Shown in pieces: positions 1 to 8,846 of a stretch of 64,000 nt of DNA. This DNA is from Candidatus Marimicrobium litorale (GTDB lineage: Bacteria; Pseudomonadota; Gammaproteobacteria; Pseudomonadales; Halieaceae). The notes below the pieces were generated by a model. It worked only from the letters and a program-made list of their open reading frames with translations, ran no database searches and was not told the origin of the DNA. The translations under genes were made by a program, and so were the position numbers. Location: contig NZ_SHNO01000001.1 in the NCBI RefSeq assembly GCF_026262645.1, forward strand, positions 992,001 through 1,056,000, in the 5' to 3' direction. Every line of letters starts with the position of its first letter. Position 1 is the stretch's first letter.

Positions 1-267
1 GTATATGCGGCTAATCCTCTCTACCCATACGATTTCGTCACCCATTAATCTCCGAAACCAGGTGTTCAGATCCTCATTCTTGGTAAACCAGCGATGTCCT
101 CCTAAATCGAACTTATATCCCTTGTGCACATTGGTATTGCACAAACCACCGACAAAGTCGTTTCTGTCAAGTACGGACACTTGCACGCCGCTGGCACTCA
201 ACTCGTGACCAGTGGCCAGGCCAGCAGGACCCGCGCCGAGGATTACTACATGTTCATCGTCTTTCAT
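1..267 (-). CDS. FAD-dependent oxidoreductase, N-terminal fragment (cut by window edge)
   Basis: This is the first 89 codons of a gene that runs off the left edge. Reading from the ATG at 267, the protein opens with an acidic stretch and a Rossmann FAD-binding motif (VVILGAGPAGLATGHEL). An FVGGLCNT segment and a GGHRWFT segment follow. That order is typical of the amine-oxidase/UDP-galactopyranose-mutase-like superfamily of FAD enzymes, often found in sugar or lipid modification loci. The exact substrate cannot be told from the N-terminus. The start lies about 14 bases after the stop of the membrane-protein gene upstream, so the two are probably co-transcribed. Confidence 0.75.
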   Translation of the reverse strand, partial: MKDDEHVVILGAGPAGLATGHELSASGVQVSVLDRNDFVGGLCNTNVHKGYKFDLGGHRWFTKNEDLNTWFRRLMGDEIVWVERISRIY

Positions 268-280
268 GTATATGAGACCA

Positions 281-940
281 TCAGTGCGGCTTATGCCGCA
301 GTTTCACAATTTTGTTATAAATCGTTGCCAACAACACGCTAGCGATAAAAACGAGGCCAAATACCTCTGCCGCGCCTAGTAACCCGCCCAAAATGCTGAC
401 GCTGTAACCCGGAACATAATTTGCCAGTAACGCCGCGTGTACGCTCTCGCCTGCCGTGCCTCGCAATACCAACCAGGCAGTAGAACAAAATAATCCTATT
501 GCGGCGATTGCCCCCAATGCCAGGCCCAGACTGACACCGTGCAGCCGCAGCACCGACGGCTTCAGTACCGGATTATCCGTAGGCATTGTGCTCAGCAAGC
601 TGTCTGCAACCCGCGTGCCCAATACACGGCCATACAGTCGGTAACTCAACCAACTACAGGTACCGAAATAAACAAACGCCCAGAGCGCCCCGACCCAGGC
701 ACCGCTACTGGTTACCGAATAACCGGGGAAAAAAATCGCGAGCAAACTGAGATAATTGCTGGAGTCCACGCCCCATTTGGCAATGGATGCATGCGTCGCG
801 ATGTAAGTAATCACCGCAGCCAGAGTGCCGGCCGTCAGACCCAACATCATCGCATTGAATCGAATCGCCGCGTCAAGCAGCTTCAAGTTCACCCCTTGCA
901 GGTCGTCATTGGCAGTTTGCATAGTCTCGTATATCCCCAT
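281..940 (-). CDS. Uncharacterised membrane protein with duplicated PGYSV module
   Basis: A 219-residue inner-membrane protein that I cannot assign to a named family. It has four likely transmembrane helices (about residues 31-50, 80-98, 136-159 and 184-206). They form two halves, each a helix, a short loop, the motif PGYSV (residues 72-76 and 177-181), then a Gly-rich second helix. The same module occurs once in the gene just upstream at 954-1307. ATG at 940 has a GAGG about 11 bases ahead; ATG at 922 is an alternative. It sits between that gene and the FAD oxidoreductase, 13 and 13 bases away, so an operon of three or more genes is likely. No function can be named. Confidence 0.7.
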   Translation of the reverse strand: MGIYETMQTANDDLQGVNLKLLDAAIRFNAMMLGLTAGTLAAVITYIATHASIAKWGVDSSNYLSLLAIFFPGYSVTSSGAWVGALWAFVYFGTCSWLSYRLYGRVLGTRVADSLLSTMPTDNPVLKPSVLRLHGVSLGLALGAIAAIGLFCSTAWLVLRGTAGESVHAALLANYVPGYSVSILGGLLGAAEVFGLVFIASVLLATIYNKIVKLRHKPH

Positions 941-953
941 TTGTGCAATGGCC

Positions 954-1307
954 TCAATCTGCCAGCTCAGCAGAACTAATCAACATCACACCCAGGGCGA
1001 TGTAGTGCGTCATGTTCCAGTAAACAGCGGCCGCAAAACCGACAAGCCCACCAATAAAGAAACCATACAGCGCACCGATAAAACCGCCCTGCCAACTCAC
1101 CGCGTAACCGGGAAGATAATTCGCCAGATCCTGCAAATGAGTACCCACCGGATAATTCTCCGGCACGGGCTGCAACAGCAACACTGCAGTGGCCAGGAAT
1201 AGCGCTAGCGCGACAAGGATTCCAACGGCCACGGTCATTGCCGGCACGTCCATCTTGGCAAAAACAGCAGACAGGATTTCATGATCTCGTACCTGACGAT
1301 TCACCAC
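954..1307 (-). CDS. Small membrane protein with single PGYAV module
   Basis: A 117-residue protein with two predicted helices (about 23-45 and 74-96). Between them are the residues LANYLPGYAV (61-70) followed by a GGFIGALYGF helix start. The same pattern appears twice in the adjacent 219-residue protein, so the two genes probably arose from one two-helix unit. A GTG start at 1307 is chosen because AGGAG lies 8 bases upstream; a second GTG follows immediately. It appears to be the first gene of the leftward operon that ends in the FAD oxidoreductase. The family is not recognised. Confidence 0.65.
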   Translation of the reverse strand: MVNRQVRDHEILSAVFAKMDVPAMTVAVGILVALALFLATAVLLLQPVPENYPVGTHLQDLANYLPGYAVSWQGGFIGALYGFFIGGLVGFAAAVYWNMTHYIALGVMLISSAELAD

Positions 1308-1597
1308 ACAAAATTCTCCTACATTAAGATAAGCTACTGTAGTATAAAAGCCCGTTAATGACGACGCTTTACCGCACTATCTCGCTCTGCGACCTGACCC
1401 CATGACCCGATGGCGATGGCAAAATCACAGGCGTACGTTTTTATATGTCTTGATACACGCCAATAACAATGGCATATAAGGCGTTGAAAAAAAAGCTTTT
1501 GATTACCGCTTCTAGCCACCAAGAGAAGAAACGCGGGAATTTGTGAATTACGTCACTAAGCAGGCAGAGCTAAAAGGTCGCCGGAAACAGGGCTAAA
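1308..1597. other. Divergent intergenic region, 290 bases
   Basis: No coding potential is recognised here. It must carry the promoters for the leftward membrane-protein operon and the rightward MFS gene. A weak rightward candidate is TTGATA at 1450-1455 with TATAAG at 1475-1480, but the 19-base spacing is long. The MFS start at 1598 has no strong Shine-Dalgarno sequence. Confidence 0.4.
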
Positions 1598-2890
1598 ATG
1601 AAGCAAGAACTGAGCAACCCCTACCAGTCCGCGGCAACGCGTCGCTACGCCCTAGTGCTACTGACCGTGGTCTACGCATTTAATTTTATCGACCGCCAAC
1701 TACTGGCGATATTGCAGGAATCGATCAAGGCGGACCTCGGCCTTTCAGACGGTCAACTGGGACTGCTGGCGGGCTTTGCCTTTGCCATTTTTTATGTCAC
1801 CGCCGGCATTCCCATCGCGCGTTGGGCAGACCGCTCCAACCGTCGTAATATCGTCGCTGGCGCGGTATTTCTGTGGAGCTTTATGACAGCTGTCAGCGGC
1901 TTTGCCCAGAATTATGTGCAACTACTGTTAGCCCGTATCGGTGTTGGTGTGGGCGAAGCGGGGGGCAGTCCACCGTCCCATTCAATAATTTCCGATATTT
2001 TCCCGCCTGAGAAACGTGCAAGCGCCATGGGGTTTTACTCCACCGGGGTAAACATTGGCATTCTCTTTGGCTTTTTGCTCGGTGGCTGGCTGAACGAATT
2101 TTTTGGCTGGCGCGTCGCTTTTATCGTGGTGGGCATACCGGGGATTTTTATAGCACTACTGGTGCGCGCAACACTGGCAGAGCCGATGCGAGGGCTTAGC
2201 GAGAACAAGCACACCGCACCGGCGGAGCCGTCACCGAGCCTCGGACAAACATTGAACATTCTTTGGAGTAGGCGGTCATTCCGGCATATGTCATTCGCCG
2301 CAGCGCTGAATGCATTTTGTGGCTACAGCACCGCTAGCTGGACCGCCTCTTTCATGATTCGCTCCCACAGTATGTCCACCGGAGAATTGGGCACATGGCT
2401 TGCTATGATCTCAGGCGTGGGCGGCGCTATTGGCGTCATCGCTGGCGGAATACTGGCAGATAAATTGGCCCTGCGGGACAAACGCTGGTACGTCTGGGTG
2501 CCCGCCGTTGCAGGTGTTATATCGGTGCCGTTCATGGCGGCAGTCTACATTGCTGACACGGCCTACATGGCATTAATCCTGTCCATCATCCCAGGCCTAT
2601 TGCACAACGTGTACCTCGGCAGCACCATTGCCACAACCCACGGTCTCGTTGGCCTGCGCATGCGCGCCTTAGCATCGGCGATACTGTTCCTGATCCTGAA
2701 TATTATCGGACTGGGACTCGGGCCCCTGTTGGTCGGTATGCTCAGTGATTTATTGCAGGCCAGCGAGGGAGCGCACTCACTGCGACAAGCCATGCTCTAT
2801 TTATTGCCGCCGATTATGGTCTGGTCAACAGTCCACTTCTTGCTGGCTGCCCGGTCTCTCCGTGCAGACCTTGAGCGAGCGCCAGCCTAA
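1598..2890 (+). CDS. MFS transporter, spinster-like
   Basis: A 430-residue 12-helix carrier of the major facilitator superfamily. The N-terminus shows YAFNFIDRQLLAIL and a conserved cytoplasmic loop (ARWADRSNRRNI near residue 75), the MFS signature between helices 2 and 3. GVGEAGGSPPSHSIISDIFP lies in the helix 4-5 region. These are hallmarks of the spinster-like branch, whose bacterial members are mostly uncharacterised and often sit near lipid or aromatic catabolism genes. The substrate is unknown; protons probably drive transport. The gene stands alone, divergent from the membrane-protein operon and convergent with trpS, whose stop is 9 bases away. Confidence 0.85.
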   Translation: MKQELSNPYQSAATRRYALVLLTVVYAFNFIDRQLLAILQESIKADLGLSDGQLGLLAGFAFAIFYVTAGIPIARWADRSNRRNIVAGAVFLWSFMTAVSGFAQNYVQLLLARIGVGVGEAGGSPPSHSIISDIFPPEKRASAMGFYSTGVNIGILFGFLLGGWLNEFFGWRVAFIVVGIPGIFIALLVRATLAEPMRGLSENKHTAPAEPSPSLGQTLNILWSRRSFRHMSFAAALNAFCGYSTASWTASFMIRSHSMSTGELGTWLAMISGVGGAIGVIAGGILADKLALRDKRWYVWVPAVAGVISVPFMAAVYIADTAYMALILSIIPGLLHNVYLGSTIATTHGLVGLRMRALASAILFLILNIIGLGLGPLLVGMLSDLLQASEGAHSLRQAMLYLLPPIMVWSTVHFLLAARSLRADLERAPA

Positions 2891-2899
2891 GGCTTTGCT

Positions 2900-3910
2900 C
2901 TAGCCGACGATTGAGCCTATGCCGACGGCAGCTCGCACTTTCTCCATCAGCGGAACGCTGTAGTCTCTAGCGCGCTGCGCGCCCGCTTGAAGAACCCTCT
3001 CAATATGTTCAGGGTCATTCAGCAGCTCCCGATAGCGCACGCGTGCGTCAGCCAGCTCATTGTTAACCAGCTCAAACAACTGCTTCTTCGCCTCGCCCCA
3101 GGCGATACCGTTAGCAAACTCATCACGCATTCGCTCCGTTTCCGATTCAGACGCAAAGGCTGCCCACACCTGAAATACAGTCGACTCGTCAGGGTCCTTG
3201 GGTTCACCGGGCTCAAGTAGATTGGTTTTAATCTTGTTGATCGCCTTACGCAGAGGCTTTTCTTCTAAAAACAAAGGAATTGTATTGTTGTAGCTCTTGC
3301 TCATCTTGCGGCCATCCAGACCCTGCAAAACAGCAACACTGTCATCAACAACGGCCTCGGGCAGCGTGAACAAGTCCTCGAAATTGTGGTTGAAGCGCTG
3401 CGCAATATCACGGGCCATTTCGACATGTTGGATCTGGTCTCGCCCTACTGGAATTTTGCCGCCGTTAAACATCAGGATGTCGGCCGCCATCAGCACTGGG
3501 TAACTAAAAAGACCCACAGTGACGGCATGATCAGGGTCTTCACCCGCCTCCTCATTGGCGCTCACCGCCGCCTTGTAAGCATGCGCGCGATTCATCAAGC
3601 CCTTGGCCGCGTTACAGCACAAAATCCAGGTGAGTTCAGGTATCTGAGGTATATCGGACTGCCGGTAAAACACGGCCTTTTGTGTATCTAGCCCGAGCGC
3701 CATCCATGTCGCGGCAATTTCTTTGCTCGATTGACGAATCAAAGCAGGATCCTGGCATTTGATCAGTGCGTGGTAATCAGCAAGGAAAAAAAATGACTCG
3801 GCGCCTGCGGTGTTTGCCGCCTCAATCGAAGGCCGAATAGCGCCCACGTAGTTCCCCAGATGAGGCGTGCCTGTAGTTGTGATTCCAGTGAGTACACGTT
3901 CCGTCGACAT
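2900..3910 (-). CDS. trpS: Tryptophan-tRNA ligase
   Basis: Class I aminoacyl-tRNA synthetase that charges tRNA-Trp in the cytosol. The HIGH-like motif is [12 protein letters not shown] close to the N-terminus, the KMSKS loop is [11 protein letters not shown], and [12 protein letters not shown] is the tryptophan/adenylate region. The length of about 336 residues matches bacterial TrpS. I place the start at ATG 3910 (MSTERVLTG), which aligns with the usual N-terminus; an in-frame GTG at 3919 would add three residues. It lies 46 bases downstream of the queuosine glycosyltransferase on the same strand. Confidence 0.96.
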   Translation of the reverse strand: MSTERVLTGITTTGTPHLGNYVGAIRPSIEAANTAGAESFFFLADYHALIKCQDPALIRQSSKEIAATWMALGLDTQKAVFYRQSDIPQIPELTWILCCNAAKGLMNRAHAYKAAVSANEEAGEDPDHAVTVGLFSYPVLMAADILMFNGGKIPVGRDQIQHVEMARDIAQRFNHNFEDLFTLPEAVVDDSVAVLQGLDGRKMSKSYNNTIPLFLEEKPLRKAINKIKTNLLEPGEPKDPDESTVFQVWAAFASESETERMRDEFANGIAWGEAKKQLFELVNNELADARVRYRELLNDPEHIERVLQAGAQRARDYSVPLMEKVRAAVGIGSIVG

Positions 3911-3956
3911 TTTTTCCACACGCCCGCAAAAGGCGCAATCATACTGGGATTAATCG

Positions 3957-5078
3957 CTACTGACCATCCCGACACCAGGCTACGCCGGACAATTCGCGAG
4001 TGTAGTTGTCCAGCAAGGACTGTCGAGTAAACGCAGAGACATCAGGAGCACTGAAATCTCCACTGGCCAGGGTCATTATGAGGTCGGCAGCCCCCGCCGC
4101 TTCCTGAACCGGATGATCGGGCAGCGATGGGTAGCACCAGTGTTCACCATAAATCTCCGGATAAACCAGACGCCCGGGCACCACAGGCCGGCAGCCGAGC
4201 GCGACGGCGCCCATTAGCGCCAAGCCCTGAAACTCGTGCACCGCGGTAGACAGCACGATGTCTGCAGCAGCTTGTATGCCTCGGTATTGTGATTCATCGG
4301 CGAGGAAACCGAAATGCACCAGGCGATGTGTGAAGCGGGTTCGTATTTGCTCGAACTCAGGGGGTGATTGCCGAAACTGCTGTCCGGTCACGGCGAGTTC
4401 GTAATGAAGTCCTGCGGCCTCAAGGTGCTCAAGCGTGTGCAGTAACCCCACTCCGCCCTTGTCGTGCTCGAAGCGCCCCACCCAAAGCAGCCGCAGCGGT
4501 TTGTCACGTCCACCCGGTGCGGTTGACGGCCAGTAGTCGACGGGCCGAGGCATCAGTCCGTTATCGAAAGGGACGGGTAATAATGCCGATTTCGCACGCA
4601 GGCTGGCCTCAATGCCAGGGGGGACCATATCAGGCATTTTGCGCAATAGCTCATCAGTACCGGCCATAAAGGTATCTCGGTTGAACTTTGAATTGAACAA
4701 CAAGCGGTCCGCAGCCATCGCCGTGTAAATACTGGTTATCTGCGCTTCGAGAGGGCTATAACGCTGCCTACCCGGCGGATAGGCGAACTGATTCTCATGA
4801 AAGTAAACCACTGTTGGTACGGCCGTCAGTGCCGGCACCAGCCCACGCAGTGTTGCCAGATCGACCATTGAGGTCGCGAGGAGGAGTTCGCGGGGCGAGT
4901 CGAGTACTGCCCGCTCGTTAACAGACCAGGTCATGGCGTTACCGCGAATGCGCCAACTGAAATAGCGCGGCGGGAGATTCAATTCACACCAATCCCAATC
5001 GGGCAACATCGAGAGTACTGCCGTCTGCCAATGGCGATGACTGCGGGCAGCGTAAGCCGAAAGCAGGAGTGCCTTCAC
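3957..5078 (-). CDS. tRNA-queuosine alpha-mannosyltransferase-like glycosyltransferase (DUF3524)
   Basis: A 373-residue protein with an N-terminal DUF3524 domain (about residues 1-170) and a C-terminal GT4-type glycosyltransferase fold (RLLWVGRFEHDKGG near residue 190, then an ADIVLSTAVHEFQG nucleotide-sugar site). HENQFAYP near residue 95 is the signature of the family that includes vertebrate GTDC1/QTMAN, which adds mannose to queuosine in tRNA-Asp. Bacterial members are annotated by homology; activity here is inferred. Its place directly before trpS is consistent with a tRNA-related role. Confidence 0.8.
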   Translation of the reverse strand: MKALLLSAYAARSHRHWQTAVLSMLPDWDWCELNLPPRYFSWRIRGNAMTWSVNERAVLDSPRELLLATSMVDLATLRGLVPALTAVPTVVYFHENQFAYPPGRQRYSPLEAQITSIYTAMAADRLLFNSKFNRDTFMAGTDELLRKMPDMVPPGIEASLRAKSALLPVPFDNGLMPRPVDYWPSTAPGGRDKPLRLLWVGRFEHDKGGVGLLHTLEHLEAAGLHYELAVTGQQFRQSPPEFEQIRTRFTHRLVHFGFLADESQYRGIQAAADIVLSTAVHEFQGLALMGAVALGCRPVVPGRLVYPEIYGEHWCYPSLPDHPVQEAAGAADLIMTLASGDFSAPDVSAFTRQSLLDNYTRELSGVAWCRDGQ

Positions 5079-5085
5079 CGCAAGC

Positions 5086-6396
5086 TCATGCTGCGCTCAA
5101 GGGCCCCGCATAATTATAAAAGCCACGCAGAATTCGACACAGGCCCCATGCATCCTCCGCCCCGGCAAGTTCCCGAACAGAATGCATGCCGAGGGTGGGC
5201 ACACCGACGTCCAGTGTCTTGACCCCCGTCATGGCTGCGGTCAGGGGACCTATCGTGCTGCCGCAGCGCATGTCATTGCGCACTACGAACGACTGCACAG
5301 GCACGCTTTCGCGAGCGGCGAGCATTCGAAACAGTCCGCTGGTTTCACTATTGGTGGCGTAGCGCTGGCTCGCATTCACCTTAATAACCGGCCCTTCGTT
5401 CATTCTTGGCCCATGATTACCGTCGTGACGATTGGCAAAGTTGGGATGCACCGCGTGCGCATTATCCGTCGACACCATGAAAGAGTGCTCAACGAGCGCG
5501 GCATGCGCCTCTGTACCCCCAGCCAGCCGTTGCAGGCAAGAGGCCAGCAGCGGGCCACTGGCCCCGGAGGCCGAAACACTGCCCACTTCCTCATGATCGT
5601 TACAGACCAGCAGCGTGGTTTGGGATCCATCGCTTTGCAGCAAGGCCTCTACACCGGTGAAGCAACTGAGCAGGTTATCGAGTCTCGCGGAGGCGATAAA
5701 CTGCTTGCGCAGGCCTATAACGGCAGGCAGCTGTGTATCGTAGAACGACAACTCGAAGTCCAGAATCTGCTCTATCTCTGCGCCGGAGTGTTCTTTTCTG
5801 ATTTGCATGGCCAGCATGTCTCGCAGTGACATGCCCTCACTGGCGGTCTGGCACAGTACTGGGACAATAGCGGTCTGCGCATTCACCTCACGTTTTCTGT
5901 TGGCATCGCTATCCAGATGTATTGCAAGACTCGGAATGGTTGCTATCGCATCGCGAAAATCGACCAAGGCGGCCCGCAATGTACCCCGCGGGCACAGGTA
6001 GCTGACCCGACCAGCCAACGACAGGTCGCGGTCAAACCAGGGGTTTAACAACGCGCCACCGTAAACCTGCACACCCAGTTGAAACAGTCCCTCTGATTCA
6101 ATCTCTGGAGACGGCTTCACCATAAGGCAGGGACTGTCAGTGTGGGCGCCCACCATGCGCACGCCCCGCTCGGGCCCCACTTCCCGCCCATAGCGAAATG
6201 CCACGATCGAACCATGATTATGGACCAGAAAGTAACCTCCGCCCGGCTCCAGCGCCCACGGCTTGTCCTGAGCCAGCTGAATAAATCCAGCCTGTTGCAA
6301 ACGCGATACCGTAAGCCCCACCGCGTGATAGGGTGTGGTTGCTCGAGAGAGAAACATGCATAACGCTTGATTAAATTCGTCCTGTGTATCAATCAT
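5086..6396 (-). CDS. apeB: M18 family aminopeptidase
   Basis: A zinc-dependent cytosolic aminopeptidase, 436 residues from the chosen start. Metal and catalytic residues of family M18 are visible in order: HTDSP, NPWFDRDL, NDHEEVGS, STDNAHAVHPN, and SMHSVRE near the C-terminus. These enzymes form large dodecamers and release N-terminal, often acidic, residues from peptides. The start is set at ATG 6396 (MIDTQDEF) because AGGAGG lies at 6408-6413; the longer open frame to 6435 would place that ribosome site inside the gene. The next gene downstream begins only 7 bases away. Confidence 0.93.
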   Translation of the reverse strand: MIDTQDEFNQALCMFLSRATTPYHAVGLTVSRLQQAGFIQLAQDKPWALEPGGGYFLVHNHGSIVAFRYGREVGPERGVRMVGAHTDSPCLMVKPSPEIESEGLFQLGVQVYGGALLNPWFDRDLSLAGRVSYLCPRGTLRAALVDFRDAIATIPSLAIHLDSDANRKREVNAQTAIVPVLCQTASEGMSLRDMLAMQIRKEHSGAEIEQILDFELSFYDTQLPAVIGLRKQFIASARLDNLLSCFTGVEALLQSDGSQTTLLVCNDHEEVGSVSASGASGPLLASCLQRLAGGTEAHAALVEHSFMVSTDNAHAVHPNFANRHDGNHGPRMNEGPVIKVNASQRYATNSETSGLFRMLAARESVPVQSFVVRNDMRCGSTIGPLTAAMTGVKTLDVGVPTLGMHSVRELAGAEDAWGLCRILRGFYNYAGPLSAA

Positions 6397-6522
6397 CTTA
6401 TGATTAACCTCCTCGTAGAGGATTAAAATGTCCACCCCGCACTAGTCGTCCACCAATGACGGGCTACGGCAGAACGCTCGGCACCCCGCGGGCACATTGT
6501 ACAGTCATGATCGCAGGCCCGG

Positions 6523-7326
6523 TTAAATGAGCCACAGGGCGTAGAGCACCGCCGCAAGCCCCACCCGGTAATACACAAAAGGCATCAGCCCCACGCGGTC
6601 CAGCAGGCGCAGGAAGACCGCTATGCAGAGGTACGCAGTAAACCCCGAAACAACGGTACCGAGCCCGAGCGCAGCCCAATCAACCGGGGTGGTGCTGCCC
6701 AGCAAATCGAGTAACTGCAAAAGCCCGGCCCCACCTATGACCGGTATAGAGACTAAAAAAGAAAACCGCGCACTACTCTGCCGATCGAGACCGAGACACA
6801 TTGCTGCAGTCATCGTAATACCTGACCGCGAGACACCAGGGATTACCGCAAGGGCCTGCGCCAGGCCGATGAGCAATACTACCCCCAAGCTCAATGAACG
6901 GCCTTGACCCGGGTCTGCGGAAACCCGGTCGGCAACCGCCAATAGCACGCCAAATGCAAGGGTGGTTGTCGCTATAACGGGAATAGCACGCAGGTTGGCC
7001 TCTATAAAGTCAGACCCTATAACACCTACCAGACCTACGGGAACAGAGGCTGCCAGCAGGTACCAAACCAGACGACTGTCCTCACTGCCGGCGCCACCGC
7101 TAATGGATTGCAACCAGCATCCCGCCATACGCAACAGGTCAGCGCGGTAATAAAATAAAACAGCGGCAAGCGTCCCGACATGCACTGCCACATCAAACGC
7201 CAAGCCCTGATCGGCCCATCCAAGCATCAAAGAGGGCAAAAGCAGATGGGCAGAACTTGAAATGGGCAGAAACTCGGTGAGCCCCTGCAGAATTGCGAGG
7301 AAAATGACCTGAAGCGTCTCCATCAA
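6523..7326 (-). CDS. uppP: Undecaprenyl-diphosphate phosphatase
   Basis: A 267-residue polytopic inner-membrane enzyme that recycles undecaprenyl diphosphate to the monophosphate carrier for peptidoglycan and other envelope polymers; it gives bacitracin resistance when abundant. The two family motifs are present: LQGLTEFLPISSSAHL at residues 14-29, and PGVSRSGITM with the catalytic Ser/Arg around residue 170. About eight hydrophobic helices are evident. The start overlaps the tsaB stop by four bases (ATGA), so the two are translationally coupled. Confidence 0.95.
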   Translation of the reverse strand: MMETLQVIFLAILQGLTEFLPISSSAHLLLPSLMLGWADQGLAFDVAVHVGTLAAVLFYYRADLLRMAGCWLQSISGGAGSEDSRLVWYLLAASVPVGLVGVIGSDFIEANLRAIPVIATTTLAFGVLLAVADRVSADPGQGRSLSLGVVLLIGLAQALAVIPGVSRSGITMTAAMCLGLDRQSSARFSFLVSIPVIGGAGLLQLLDLLGSTTPVDWAALGLGTVVSGFTAYLCIAVFLRLLDRVGLMPFVYYRVGLAAVLYALWLI

Positions 7327-8024
7327 TGCGACCTACCCTGCTCGTCCAGTTTTTTCCAGTTGATTTCGTCCCTGACATACATAGGCTGCGCGGCACCCGG
7401 CGCCTGCACCGCGCCTCGATCAAACGCCTCCTGCGCAATCGGTATCATGTTCCGTGCACTGGGTAACAACCCGGGACTACAGTAATCGATATTGGCACTC
7501 AACGCTGCCTTCTCGAGCAAGGTGCAGCCATTACCAACCGCGCGTAAGCTATCGTAGCGATCAAATTCAAGATCGGAGGGTCGGCAGGCCAGAGGGCCTT
7601 CAATGAGCCTCGGCAATTCGCCATCAAGCTGGTATATCGCGCTATAGACTTCTTGAATGCGCGCATCCACGACCGCGAGAACCGTGTCACCCGGTGAAAC
7701 ATCTCCTGCATGAAGCGCTGATTGCACCAGCGTTGCCAAGGTAGGAACCGCCACAACAGGCAATGAAGAACTGAACGCCAAACCCTGAGCCGCGCCCGCC
7801 GCAATCCTGAGCCCCGTAAACGATCCAGGCCCCACCCCATAAGCAATACAGTCCACGCCTTGCTCTCGTAAATTCCCTGGGGTTAACAGCTCGCGCAGCT
7901 GCTGAAAAAGCAAATTGTTGTGCCTTCTTGGCGCTATCTCATGCCGCTCGCTTATTTCACCGCCCCGTAACAGGGCAACTGAACATGCGTCTGTCGCCGT
8001 TTCGATGGCTAGAATTCCAGTCAT
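7323..8024 (-). CDS. tsaB: tRNA threonylcarbamoyladenosine biosynthesis protein TsaB
   Basis: TsaB is the ASKHA-fold partner of TsaD and TsaE in making t6A37 on ANN-decoding tRNAs. The protein begins MTGILAIETATDACSVALL, the phosphate-1 loop of the fold, and contains YGVGPGSFTGLRIA, the TsaB signature for dimerisation with TsaD. The start at ATG 8024 is preferred over the longer frame to 8069 because a GGAG element precedes it and the N-terminus then matches the family. The length is 233 residues. It overlaps uppP by four bases. Confidence 0.94.
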   Translation of the reverse strand: MTGILAIETATDACSVALLRGGEISERHEIAPRRHNNLLFQQLRELLTPGNLREQGVDCIAYGVGPGSFTGLRIAAGAAQGLAFSSSLPVVAVPTLATLVQSALHAGDVSPGDTVLAVVDARIQEVYSAIYQLDGELPRLIEGPLACRPSDLEFDRYDSLRAVGNGCTLLEKAALSANIDYCSPGLLPSARNMIPIAQEAFDRGAVQAPGAAQPMYVRDEINWKKLDEQGRSH

Positions 8025-8160
8025 ATCGCTCCGACTCCCCTCAATGCTTCCTATACCCACATGGCGCATGAACTGTTACCGTTACAATCCGAATTATCCC
8101 ATAGCTCGTAGCTGGCAAGAACTGTTACCGGGCCAAAAAGACATCTTGTATTAATATCCG

Positions 8161-8733
8161 ATGAATTCGCACACCAGTATTACGGGGCTCGTCCTCGCAG
8201 GAGGACAAGGGCGACGGGTTGGCCATCGAGACAAGGGATTGATCGAATGGCAGGGACAAGCGCTTATCGCCCACGTCTGCGAACGGTTTCGACCACAGGT
8301 CGATGAACTCATCATCAGCTGCAATCGCAATCACGACCATTACCGCCATTACGCCGACCAACTAATCTCCGATACGCAGAACAACTCTCGCGGTCCACTT
8401 GCGGGGCTTGAAGCCGCCATTCCAGTTGTGCACTCTCCACTTCTCGCGATTGTCCCCTGCGATATACCTATGCTGGATCAAAATCTGGTAAAACGTTTGA
8501 AAACAGCCCTGCTGCAACCAGCCGACGACCCGGTCGATGTCAGCTACGCCCATGATGGAGAACGCGATCAATATCTGTGCGTGCTGATGCGTCGCGAGTG
8601 CCTGCACAGCGTAAAAGAATACCTGAGAGACGGTGGGCGCTCGGTACGCGACTGGTACACACAGCAGCGCACTGCGGCTGTCGACTTTTCCAACTGCACC
8701 GCGTCGTTTCATAATATCAATACGTTGAACTGA
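8161..8733 (+). CDS. mobA: Molybdenum cofactor guanylyltransferase
   Basis: MobA transfers GMP from GTP to molybdopterin to give the bis-MGD precursor used by DMSO-reductase-family enzymes. The 190-residue protein shows the GTP loop (GLVLAGGQGRRVGHRDKG), the GPLAGLEAA segment and the PCDIP metal site near residue 100. It is divergent from tsaB and isolated from other moco genes. A strong hairpin terminator lies about 65 bases after its stop, shared with the convergent histone-like gene. Confidence 0.93.
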   Translation: MNSHTSITGLVLAGGQGRRVGHRDKGLIEWQGQALIAHVCERFRPQVDELIISCNRNHDHYRHYADQLISDTQNNSRGPLAGLEAAIPVVHSPLLAIVPCDIPMLDQNLVKRLKTALLQPADDPVDVSYAHDGERDQYLCVLMRRECLHSVKEYLRDGGRSVRDWYTQQRTAAVDFSNCTASFHNINTLN

Positions 8734-8799
8734 GTCAGAAACGACTTCACGCCCACTCCGCGGGCACTTTCACACCAAACAAGCCCTTAAAAACGCGAA

Positions 8800-8827
8800 A
8801 ACCCGCTGAGATTGCTCTCAGCGGGTT
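8800..8827. terminator. Bidirectional hairpin terminator between mobA and the histone-like gene
   Basis: A perfect 12-base-pair stem (8800-8811 with 8816-8827, arms aacccgctgaga / tctcagcgggtt) with a four-base loop. It is flanked by A-rich sequence on the left and AGTTTT on the right. It lies between two convergent genes and can end transcripts from both; on the minus strand it is followed by TTTTCGCGTTTTT. Confidence 0.85.
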
Positions 8828-8846
8828 AGTTTTCAGCCCCAGCGCA

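Noticed and set aside
5182-5829. 215-residue plus-strand frame
   Set aside because: It is wholly inside apeB on the other strand, with no family resemblance; apeB has all M18 motifs.
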